Source of the DNA: Acinetobacter sp. ANC 3832
GTDB taxonomy: Bacteria; Pseudomonadota; Gammaproteobacteria; Pseudomonadales; Moraxellaceae
Direction: 5' to 3'
Assembly (NCBI RefSeq): GCF_002135415.1
Contig: NZ_NEGJ01000004.1
Span: 186,001 to 250,000, forward strand
Length of the DNA stretch: 64,000 nt
Of this stretch, positions 57,127 to 64,000 are shown piece after piece. A model generated the notes under the pieces. It did not search any database and was not told the origin of the DNA. It was given only the letters and a program-made list of their open reading frames with translations. Positions within the stretch are counted from its first letter, which is position 1, and every line of letters starts with the position of its first letter. Both the position numbers and the translations under genes were made by a program.

Positions 57127-57165
57127 AAATATACTGAATTAAACTTTTCGTAAATGGTGTTTGTC

Positions 57166-58614
57166 ATGAACAGTCAAACAAAAACAAACTCAATGACTCC
57201 CTACGCGCCAGAAGTCCAACGTTTGCATGACCTCTTAACTCAGCAAAAATCGGCTTATCAGCGTTATCCAGTTCCTACAGCGAAAGAACGAATAGAACGT
57301 TTAGCCCGCTTAAAAAAGGTATTGGTAAAATATCAAGATCAACTTGCAGAAGCAATTAATCAAGATTATGGGAACCGTTCAATTACAGAAACAAAAATAG
57401 GTGAACTACTCACCTGTTTAGAACAGATTAAATATTATAGCAAGCATTTAACCAATTGGATGAAACCATCCAAGCGCCATGTCGGAATAATTCACCAACC
57501 TGCGAAAGCATGGGTGCAATATCAGCCAATGGGTGTAATTGGTATTATGGCACCATGGAATTATCCACTGGTGTTATCGGTTGGACCTTTAATTTGTGCA
57601 TTGGCTGCGGGGAATCATGCCATGCTCAAAATTTCAAGTTCATCTACAAATTTTGGCTATGTACTTGAAAACGCCCTATCTGAAGCTTTCCCTCAGGAAC
57701 TTGTTGCTGTCGTAACAGGGGGTGGGGTTATTTCAGATACGTTTAGCCATTTAGCTTTTGATAAAATGATTTTTACTGGCTCAAGTAATGTGGGTAAAAC
57801 CGTGATGGCTGCGGCTTCAGAAAATCTTGTTCCCGTGATATTGGAATTGGGTGGAAAATCCCCTGCTATTGTCCATCCATCGAGTGATCTAAAAGACGTT
57901 GCTCAACGTATTGCTTTTGGAAAACTATGGAATGCGGGGCAAACGTGTGTTGCACCTGACCATATTTTCTTACCGAAAGGAAAAACAGCTGAATTTGTCG
58001 AAGACTATCGAAAAATAGTGATCACAATGTATCCAAGCTTAGCTAATAATCAAGATTACACCTCTATTATTAATGATAAGCAATACAATCGGATTCAAGG
58101 CTATTTAGAGGATGCACAAAAACAAGGTGCTGAACTCATCGAAGTTAATCCTAAGAATGAAGATTTAAGTCATGTTCGTAAAATTGCACCGACATTATTG
58201 ACTGGAATTACGCCCAATATGGATATCATGAAAAATGAAATCTTCGGTCCAGTCCTTCCAATCTTAGAATATGATCAAATTGACGATGTAATTGACTTTA
58301 TTAATAGCCGTCCGCGTCCACTTGCTTTATACTACTTCGACTTTGATAACGCGCGTGCGGATTATGTTTCGCAGCGTACACATTCAGGTCATTTTGGTCA
58401 GAATGCTGTATTAACTCATGTTGCACAAGACGATTTACCTTTTGGTGGCGTTGGTGCATCAGGCATGGGGAAATACCATGGGCCAGAAGGGTTCTTTGGT
58501 TTGTCACATGAGCGCTCAGTAATGTCTATTCCGAAGCTTTTCAGCATCAAATTCATTCTGCCGCCATTTAATAAGCCATTTGTGAAAATTCTTGAGAAAA
58601 CCTTTCTTCGCTAA
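57166..58614 (+). CDS. Aldehyde dehydrogenase, coniferyl-aldehyde dehydrogenase-like
   Basis: 482 residues from the ATG at 57166 (weak GGTG upstream); an ATG four codons earlier at 57154 is equally possible. NAD(P)-dependent oxidation of an aldehyde to an acid. Blocks: PMGVIGIMAPWNYPLVLSVG near 124, the Glu-bearing VILELGGKSPAIVHPSSDL near 230 and the catalytic Cys in NAGQTCVAPDHIFLP near 268, then NEIFGPVLPI. The C-terminus runs close to the coniferyl aldehyde dehydrogenase subgroup; medium-chain or aromatic aldehydes are plausible substrates. Confidence 0.88.
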   Translation: MNSQTKTNSMTPYAPEVQRLHDLLTQQKSAYQRYPVPTAKERIERLARLKKVLVKYQDQLAEAINQDYGNRSITETKIGELLTCLEQIKYYSKHLTNWMKPSKRHVGIIHQPAKAWVQYQPMGVIGIMAPWNYPLVLSVGPLICALAAGNHAMLKISSSSTNFGYVLENALSEAFPQELVAVVTGGGVISDTFSHLAFDKMIFTGSSNVGKTVMAAASENLVPVILELGGKSPAIVHPSSDLKDVAQRIAFGKLWNAGQTCVAPDHIFLPKGKTAEFVEDYRKIVITMYPSLANNQDYTSIINDKQYNRIQGYLEDAQKQGAELIEVNPKNEDLSHVRKIAPTLLTGITPNMDIMKNEIFGPVLPILEYDQIDDVIDFINSRPRPLALYYFDFDNARADYVSQRTHSGHFGQNAVLTHVAQDDLPFGGVGASGMGKYHGPEGFFGLSHERSVMSIPKLFSIKFILPPFNKPFVKILEKTFLR

Positions 58615-58623
58615 CTGATCAAG

Positions 58624-58657
58624 GCATGATCTATCGCACTCGATCATGCTGTGTTTT
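58624..58657 (+). terminator. Terminator after aldehyde dehydrogenase
   Basis: GCATGATC/GATCATGC around a ten-base loop, then TGTGTTTTT. A second stem-loop, AATTCCGCTT/AAGCGGAATT, lies at 58662-58688. Confidence 0.75.
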
Positions 58658-58773
58658 TATTAATTCCGCTTGTCTTTTAAGCGGAATTTTGGTATAAAAC
58701 GCCCCTTGAATGATTTCATCCGTTTACTTTTAATGACTAGCCGCATAATTGCTAGCTAGCAATGGAGTTCACC

Positions 58774-59010
58774 ATGTCTAAGGTTTGCCAAGTTACCGGC
58801 AAGCGTCCAGTCGTTGGAAACAACGTCTCGCACGCCAATAACAAAACCAAACGCCGGTTCGAGCCGAACCTGCACCACCACCGTTTTTGGTTGGAAAGCG
58901 AAAAACGTTTCGTACGTCTTCGTTTAACAACTAAAGGCATGCGTATCATCGACAAATTGGGTATCGAAAAGGTTATTGCTGATCTTCGTGCTCAAGGTCA
59001 AAAGATCTAA
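58774..59010 (+). CDS. rpmB: 50S ribosomal protein L28
   Basis: 78 residues from the ATG at 58774, with GGAG six bases upstream; the frame opens four codons earlier. Typical L28: [20 protein letters not shown], then [20 protein letters not shown] and a Lys-rich C-terminus. A stable large-subunit component. rpmG follows after 12 bases in one unit, the usual pairing. Confidence 0.98.
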   Translation: MSKVCQVTGKRPVVGNNVSHANNKTKRRFEPNLHHHRFWLESEKRFVRLRLTTKGMRIIDKLGIEKVIADLRAQGQKI

Positions 59011-59022
59011 GGAGTCAGTAAA

Positions 59023-59178
59023 ATGCGTGATAAAATTCGCCTAGTTTCTACTGCTGGTACAGGTTATTTCTATACCACTACTAAAAACAAACGCACAATG
59101 CCGGAAAAAATGGAAATCAAAAAATTTGATCCAAAAATCCGTCAACACGTAATCTTCAAAGAAGCTAAAATCAAATAA
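59023..59178 (+). CDS. rpmG: 50S ribosomal protein L33
   Basis: 51 residues. Sequence begins [20 protein letters not shown] and ends IFKEAKIK, matching L33. It has no cysteines, so it is the zinc-independent (C-minus) form. GGAG lies eight bases upstream of the ATG. Directly downstream of rpmB, with a strong terminator after it. Too short for routine gene calls in some pipelines but certain here. Confidence 0.97.
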   Translation: MRDKIRLVSTAGTGYFYTTTKNKRTMPEKMEIKKFDPKIRQHVIFKEAKIK

Positions 59179-59191
59179 TTTTAGCCTCTTT

Positions 59192-59224
59192 AAAAAAACG
59201 ATCTCAATGAGGTCGTTTTTTTTT
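59192..59224 (+). terminator. Terminator after rpmB-rpmG
   Basis: ACGATCT/AGGTCGT (one wobble) around a short loop, followed by T9. Confidence 0.9.
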
Positions 59225-59327
59225 GCACTTTTTTTACTCGACTTGTTAAACTTTCATCGTTTCCTTTTAGCATTGCTTTTATTTTTCTTTTTTTCTAATC
59301 ACCCCTTCAAATTTTAAGGAGTACTTA

Positions 59328-61046
59328 GTGCCTCATGATGTAGATTTGATTATTTTACTTGCAGTCGGTTTTGGTATAGCGCTCATTTTTGGTTATATCG
59401 CTGCACGTTTACGTCTACCCCCTCTGATTGGTTATCTCATTGCCGGGATTATTATTAGTCCAAACACCCCGGGTATTGTTGCCGATCTTGCTTTAGCCAA
59501 TCAACTTGCTGAACTTGGTGTCATGTTTCTCATGTTCGGCGTTGGTATGCACTTCTCGCTGAATGACTTAATGCAAGTCCGGCGTATTGCCTTACCCGGT
59601 GCAATTCTACAAATTGCGGTCGCAACGTTACTCGGAATGATCGTTGCTCACTTCTGGGGATGGAGCTTTGGTTCCTCTTTAGTCTTTGGCTTAAGCCTAT
59701 CCTGCGCCAGTACGGTCGTGCTTCTGAAAGCACTGGGTGACAAAGGTTTACTCGATTCAATCAATGGTAAAATTGCAGTCGGCTGGCTTCTGGTTGAAGA
59801 CCTTGTCATGGTTTTAGTCTTGGTACTTTTACCTGCTCTAGCGGTTCTTTTAGGGGGTCATGCCTTAGAAGGTCATGCTAGCAATGATGGTATTTGGCTG
59901 ACTTTAAGCATTACTTTACTTAAAGTGACGGGTTTTATTGCCTTTATGCTGATTATTGGCAAACGACTTGTTCCGATGATCATGCAATATGTTGCTCGTT
60001 TAGGTTCTAGAGAGCTTTTCACACTGACTGTTGTTGCTGCTGCTGTCTCAATTGCATACGGTTCATACGCAATTTTTGGCGTATCTATGGCACTGGGTGC
60101 ATTCTTTGCAGGAATGGTCGTAAAAGAATCAGATTTCAGTCATCGTGCAGAAGAAGAAACCTTACCGCTACGTGAAATTTTTTCTATTTTATTCTTTGTT
60201 TCCGTTGGAATGCTGTTCGACCCAAGAATTATTATAGAACAACCCTTACATATTCTTGCTGTCATCGCCATCATCATGATTGGTAAAACACTTGCTGCAA
60301 TGGCTTTGGTTTTATTCTTCCGCTATCCATTAAATACTGCACTGACTGTTGGTGCAAGTCTTGCACAAATTGGTGAATTTTCCTTTATTCTTGCGACGCT
60401 TGGACTATCCCTAGGATTACTTACACCTGAAGCACAGAACTTAATTTTGGCAGGTGCTTTATTCTCTATTACATTAAATTCATTTCTATTTTCTGCAATT
60501 GAACCTGTGCAAAATTGGATTCGTGAACGTTCACATTTAGCGCGTCTATTAGAACGTAGTGGTGACCCTCTTGCAATGTTACCTGATGAGGTTGACCAAG
60601 ATTATTTACGCGATCAAGTGGTTATTGTTGGTCATGGTGAAGTCGGTCGTCGAATTACGAAGACCTTAATGCAAGATGGAATTAAAGTCGTTATTGCAGA
60701 AGAAAATCGTGAAATTGTTGAGAATTTACGAGAAAAAGGAATCGCTGCCGTTTCAGGACGAGCAACTGAACCGAGTGTCTTGATTCAAGCACATATTCAA
60801 CATGCTCGACTTTTGGTAATTTCACCGATGGATATTTTAGATATTCATAAAATTGTAGATACAGCCAAATTATTAAATCCACACATTCAAGTGCTAGTCT
60901 GCGCAGAAAGCAAAGAACAAGCTGAAATTATTCGTCAGGATAATATTGGTGAAGTTTATTTTGCGAAAGAAGAAATGGCGAAAAATATGAGTAATTATAT
61001 TTTGAATCAAATCGAAATTGCTCACCAACACCCACCGACACATTAG
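59328..61046 (+). CDS. CPA2-type cation/proton antiporter with TrkA-N domain (KefB/YbaL-like)
   Basis: 572 residues from a GTG start with AAGGAG six bases upstream. About twelve membrane helices cover residues 1-390 (LAVGFGIALIFGYIAARLRL near 10, MFGVGMHFSLNDL near 72, GWLLVEDLVMVLVLVLLPAL near 148), followed by a cytosolic RCK/TrkA-N domain starting DQVVIVGHGEVGRRITKTL near 425. It exchanges K+ or Na+ for protons, controlled by NAD(H) binding to the RCK domain. YbaL-like in layout rather than glutathione-gated KefC, as no KefF partner is near. Confidence 0.92.
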   Translation: MPHDVDLIILLAVGFGIALIFGYIAARLRLPPLIGYLIAGIIISPNTPGIVADLALANQLAELGVMFLMFGVGMHFSLNDLMQVRRIALPGAILQIAVATLLGMIVAHFWGWSFGSSLVFGLSLSCASTVVLLKALGDKGLLDSINGKIAVGWLLVEDLVMVLVLVLLPALAVLLGGHALEGHASNDGIWLTLSITLLKVTGFIAFMLIIGKRLVPMIMQYVARLGSRELFTLTVVAAAVSIAYGSYAIFGVSMALGAFFAGMVVKESDFSHRAEEETLPLREIFSILFFVSVGMLFDPRIIIEQPLHILAVIAIIMIGKTLAAMALVLFFRYPLNTALTVGASLAQIGEFSFILATLGLSLGLLTPEAQNLILAGALFSITLNSFLFSAIEPVQNWIRERSHLARLLERSGDPLAMLPDEVDQDYLRDQVVIVGHGEVGRRITKTLMQDGIKVVIAEENREIVENLREKGIAAVSGRATEPSVLIQAHIQHARLLVISPMDILDIHKIVDTAKLLNPHIQVLVCAESKEQAEIIRQDNIGEVYFAKEEMAKNMSNYILNQIEIAHQHPPTH

Positions 61047-61134
61047 ACTTTTTGTATAAAAGTTCTTTTATTTATCCTTAGAGTAACATTTAAAAGTTCT
61101 TTAAAAGCGAAGCAAAAAGTCTACTTATAGATCA

Positions 61135-61164
61135 TAAAAAACGCATCAATTGATGCGTTTTTTA
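61135..61164. terminator. Bidirectional terminator
   Basis: AAAAAACGCATCA/TGATGCGTTTTTT with a tight loop, between the convergent antiporter gene and the small hypothetical gene. Confidence 0.88.
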
Positions 61165-61187
61165 ACTATCAAATAAGTAATTAATGC

Positions 61188-61469
61188 TTAGCTCATAAAT
61201 CGGGGTTGTTCATCAACCACTTCTGCTTGTAATTCATTCACTTGCTTTTCCATCAAAGCAAACAAAGCTGCTTGAATCATTTGTTGAGCGATAATAGGCG
61301 TTTGATCACCAATTAAAGCTTTCACTTCATCACTAAACTGAATCGTTACTAATGGTTCTTCTTGTTCAGAATTCGTATTACGAAGTGCCAACTCTCCACC
61401 TTCAAGTTGAACCAATTCAAGAATCGCTTCTTGACTACCAAACAACTCTTTTAACTGTTCTATAGACAT
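61188..61469 (-). CDS. Small conserved hypothetical protein
   Basis: 93 residues from the ATG at 61469, which has GGAGAGG six bases upstream; ATGs further upstream sit on that ribosome site. Acidic, helical, no signal peptide or membrane segment. Blocks: IEQLKELFGSQEAILELVQLE near the start and a tail rich in Gln/Glu. No known domain recognised. It may be co-transcribed with the DUF6586 gene that ends 115 bases upstream. Confidence 0.65.
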   Translation of the reverse strand: MSIEQLKELFGSQEAILELVQLEGGELALRNTNSEQEEPLVTIQFSDEVKALIGDQTPIIAQQMIQAALFALMEKQVNELQAEVVDEQPRFMS

Positions 61470-61583
61470 ACACATCCTCTCCATGCTCAACATGGGGCAA
61501 AGCACCGTATGTACTTTGCAACTTGTAGATTATTTTATATCGGTATTCTGAACTAAGATTTCAAGTGGCATTGTTAAAAAAGA

Positions 61584-62087
61584 TCAGAACTCAACCATCT
61601 CATTACGAAAGCCATCAATCAACTGCGTTAAATCCCGATGCCATTCACGTAAAATTTTGGTATCGGGTAACCATGCCTGTGGGGTTTGCGTCACTTTAAT
61701 AATCAGATTTGAAGACGTTTCATTTTCAGGTTCAGGTGTACTTGGCTCAGGTGCATATTGGCACATGCGGTATGCCCGCTTTAACTCAGCAATAAAGCCC
61801 TCTCGTGCTAAATGTTGTAGAACAGAAATCTCTGGAGAGACTTGTCCTTTTGTTGCCATATGTTCTTCTATTGATTTTAAGGTTGGTTGTAAATCATTCA
61901 AACGATAATAACGTACCAATTCTTGTAAAAATGCCAACACCGCACCGTGCAGATGAAACACCGCAGACTCACGATATGCTTGTACTTGTTGAATATGTTC
62001 CACCTGCTCGGCTTGCTGGCACGCCAAGCGCGCAAAATAAAGCTTTTGATTGGTACGATCAGCATGGTAACGCGCAACACGGGACAT
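61584..62087 (-). CDS. DUF6586-family protein
   Basis: 167 residues. The N-terminus RTNQKLYFARLACQQAEQVE followed by AYRESAVFHLHGAVLAFLQELVRYYRL matches the DUF6586 pattern known from Pseudomonas and Acinetobacter. Soluble, helical, no signal peptide. Function unknown. The C-terminal half contains a Pro/Glu-rich linker and a short WLPDTKILREWHRDL segment. Likely part of a two-gene unit with the small protein downstream. Confidence 0.78.
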   Translation of the reverse strand: MSRVARYHADRTNQKLYFARLACQQAEQVEHIQQVQAYRESAVFHLHGAVLAFLQELVRYYRLNDLQPTLKSIEEHMATKGQVSPEISVLQHLAREGFIAELKRAYRMCQYAPEPSTPEPENETSSNLIIKVTQTPQAWLPDTKILREWHRDLTQLIDGFRNEMVEF

Positions 62088-62378
62088 GTTTAAATTCCTA
62101 ATAAAACACTAAATCTGCATGAATAAGATTAAAGTCAATTGAGTAAAAGTGAAAGCTTTTTATCAAAGCAATCTCTCCACTCGCTAAATCAGGCTAAAAA
62201 TAGAGCATGCAACATTATTAAGATTTAATTCAGATTGCATTAATAGAATGAAGAAAATATCAACAATTATCAATCTTAAAATGCTTATGCCTCGGATCAT
62301 GATGAATGAATAAATCAAACCATCAGACATGAGTCTTAACTATAACCGCGCATTTCAATGGATCGGAGAAGCATATAG

Positions 62379-63680
62379 ATGACTGACTCAACTCAATCGG
62401 TCTCACGTTTCCGCAGTATTATTAACGTGACCAGTGGTAATTTCCTCGAACAATATGACTTCTTCCTCTTTGGCTTTTATGCCAAGGATATTGGTGAAAC
62501 CTTTTTTAAATCAGACAGTACTTACGCTGCTCTGATGAAAACTTTTCTCATTTTTGCAGTCAGTTTCTTAATGCGTCCTATTGGCGCTTTAGTACTTGGA
62601 CCGTATGTTGATCGAATCGGGCGACGTAAAGGCTTAATGCTGACCTTAAGTATTATGGCATTTGGCTCTTTAATTATTGCCTTCACGCCAGGCTATAACA
62701 CCATGGGTATTGCCGCTGCCTTTTTAATTTTTGTTGGACGTTTAGCACAAGGCTTTTCAGCAGGTGTCGAACTGGGCGGTGTCTCCGTTTATTTGGCTGA
62801 AATTGCGACAGATACGAATCGTGGTTTCATTACCAGTTGGCAATCGGCAAGCCAGCAAATCGCCGTCGTATTTGCTGCAGTGCTAGGTTTTATTGTAAAT
62901 ATGCTCTTTACAGCTGATCAAGTTGCAGATTGGGCTTGGCGTATTCCGTTTTGGGTAGGTTGTTTAATTATTCCACTTATTTTCTTTTTACGCAGTAATT
63001 TAAAAGAAACGCATGATTTTTCCTCACGTACTGAACATCCAACAACCTCTCAAATTTTAAAAACCTTATTAGAGAATTGGAAAATTGTTTTGGTTGGAAT
63101 GTGTATGGTGGCGACCACGACCACAATGTTCTATTTCATTACGGTGTATACACCTACTTATGGCAAAGAAGTTCTGCACTTAAGCACTTCGCAAAGTTTA
63201 ATTGCAACGGTCATGGTTGGGGTTACTAACTTTTTATTCTTACCGATTGGGGGCCATTTTTCAGATCGTTTTGGGCGTAAACCCGTATTGCTCATCACTA
63301 CACTGTTGATGTTTGTGACGGCTTACCCTCTCCTGAATTGGCTCACCCATAGTATTAGTCTTGGCCATTTAATGATGACCTTACTGTGGTTATCTTTACT
63401 TTATGGCTTATATAACGGTGCAATGGTTCCATCTTTGACAGAAATTATGCCTCGTTCAGTCAGAACCTCTGGATTTTCTCTAGCTTATAGTTTGGCAACC
63501 TCTATTTTTGGTGGTTTAACACCTGTTGTCGCAACCTTCCTTGTTCAAGAAACGGGGAATAAAAGTATGCCTGCATTTTGGCTGATGCTTTCTTCATTCC
63601 TCGGTTTATGTGCTGCACTCTATGTCTTTCATATTGCAAAGCATCCATCTAAAAACTTTAAGTTTAAACAAGATCATTAA
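62379..63680 (+). CDS. MFS transporter, citrate/tricarballylate-proton symporter type (MHS family)
   Basis: 433 residues, twelve membrane helices. MHS family blocks: NFLEQYDFFLFGFYAKDIG near residue 21 (family N-terminus), the MFS loop DRIGRRKGLMLTLSIMAFG near 90, GRLAQGFSAGVELGGVSVYLAE near 135 and SDRFGRKPVLLITTLLMF in the second half. It resembles CitA/TcuC symporters that import citrate or tricarballylate with protons. No neighbouring degradation genes confirm the substrate. GGAG lies ten bases before the ATG. Confidence 0.88.
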   Translation: MTDSTQSVSRFRSIINVTSGNFLEQYDFFLFGFYAKDIGETFFKSDSTYAALMKTFLIFAVSFLMRPIGALVLGPYVDRIGRRKGLMLTLSIMAFGSLIIAFTPGYNTMGIAAAFLIFVGRLAQGFSAGVELGGVSVYLAEIATDTNRGFITSWQSASQQIAVVFAAVLGFIVNMLFTADQVADWAWRIPFWVGCLIIPLIFFLRSNLKETHDFSSRTEHPTTSQILKTLLENWKIVLVGMCMVATTTTMFYFITVYTPTYGKEVLHLSTSQSLIATVMVGVTNFLFLPIGGHFSDRFGRKPVLLITTLLMFVTAYPLLNWLTHSISLGHLMMTLLWLSLLYGLYNGAMVPSLTEIMPRSVRTSGFSLAYSLATSIFGGLTPVVATFLVQETGNKSMPAFWLMLSSFLGLCAALYVFHIAKHPSKNFKFKQDH

Positions 63681-63693
63681 CGTTTGATCCTGT

Positions 63694-63732
63694 AAAAAAG
63701 AGCGATCATCTTTTCAGATATCACTCTTTTTT
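63694..63732. terminator. Terminator between MFS gene and fabI
   Basis: AAAAAAGAG and CTCTTTTTT pair, with GAT/ATC inside separated by one C/A mismatch; a T12 run follows. Probably bidirectional between convergent genes. Confidence 0.8.
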
Positions 63733-63816
63733 TTTTTGCTTTTGGAAAAACTATTTTTATATCCACAATGAAATTAAGAGTTCACTGCAAAATAAAAATG
63801 AATAGGATCAAAGTGA

Positions 63817-64000
63817 TTAATCTTCGCCCAGCATTGATGAACTCATACCGACAGTATTGAACCCTGCATCTACATACAGAATTTCACCTGTAATCCCGTT
63901 TGCCCATGGTGAGCAAAGGAAAAGCGCTGCATTACCGACATCTTCAATCGTTACATTACGTTTCAGTGGTGCAATTTTTTCATTAGCATCTAACATTTTA
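63817..64000 (-). CDS. fabI: Enoyl-ACP reductase, C-terminal part (cut by window edge)
   Basis: The last ~61 residues of FabI, ending in TAA at 63817-63819; the rest lies beyond base 64000. Blocks: [20 protein letters not shown], then [19 protein letters not shown], match the FabI C-terminus (a short-chain dehydrogenase that reduces enoyl-ACP in fatty-acid synthesis). The tail SSSMLGED is species-variable. The convergent MFS terminator lies 80 bases away. Confidence 0.95.
   Translation of the reverse strand, partial: KMLDANEKIAPLKRNVTIEDVGNAALFLCSPWANGITGEILYVDAGFNTVGMSSSMLGED

Noticed and set aside
1..64000. CRISPR arrays, tRNA/rRNA genes, prophage or transposase genes
   Set aside because: No repeat-spacer pattern, cloverleaf-like sequence or transposase motif was seen on either strand.

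Overview
The window is about 64 kb of AT-rich gammaproteobacterial chromosome, and gene content and gene order point to Acinetobacter. Supporting groups are tig-clpP-clpX, a PiuA-type receptor next to piuC, metX-metW, tatABC, lgt with thyA-folA nearby, tonB-exbB-exbD, and rpmB-rpmG. The species cannot be fixed from the sequence alone. No rRNA, tRNA, CRISPR array, prophage or complete insertion sequence was seen. Both ends cut a gene: acnA at the left and fabI at the right.

Left part (1-13.7 kb): aconitase A, a TatD nuclease behind two related lipoproteins, release factor 3 (prfC), an MHYT-GGDEF-EAL c-di-GMP enzyme, the Prc protease divergent from nagZ, an LCMT-like methyltransferase, and a two-domain protein joining a RhlA-like alpha/beta hydrolase to a probable PilZ domain. 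13.9-25.5 kb: proA, the acetate pathway ackA-pta with unusual intergenic inverted repeats, a decayed SDR gene, a divergent LysR/LysE pair around a perfect palindrome, a SAM methyltransferase, an unlisted 27-residue membrane peptide, class I fumarase and a DUF2059 protein.

25.6-36.9 kb: a DUF2846-like lipoprotein, the tig-clpP-clpX protein-quality-control cluster (minus strand), then an iron-uptake block: two different TonB-dependent receptors, each with a Fur-box-like sequence upstream, the PiuC hydroxylase and an FMN alpha-hydroxy-acid oxidase. The energising complex for these receptors, tonB-exbB-exbD, lies at 53.3-55.2 kb and also has a Fur-like palindrome. 37-46.5 kb: leuA with a structured leader, metX-metW-Sel1 protein as an overlapping operon, rdgB, an AEC carrier, tatABC, a TANGO2/NRDE protein and lgt.

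46.6-49.3 kb looks accessory: two tandem paralogous four-helix membrane proteins, a cysteine amidase-like protein without a signal peptide, and a DUF1963 protein lie between lgt and thyA. After thyA-folA come a DUF4105 membrane protein, a META/HslJ lipoprotein and msrA. 55.4-64 kb: purU, a TetR regulator divergent from an aldehyde dehydrogenase with two perfect palindromes between them, rpmB-rpmG, a CPA2 cation/proton antiporter, two small conserved proteins, a citrate-type MFS symporter and the end of fabI.

Most of the window is ordinary core genome. The best second-look items are the hydrolase-PilZ fusion, the lgt-thyA insert with its amidase-like protein, the 27-residue membrane peptide, and the palindromes at the acetate, LysR/LysE and TetR/aldehyde dehydrogenase loci.
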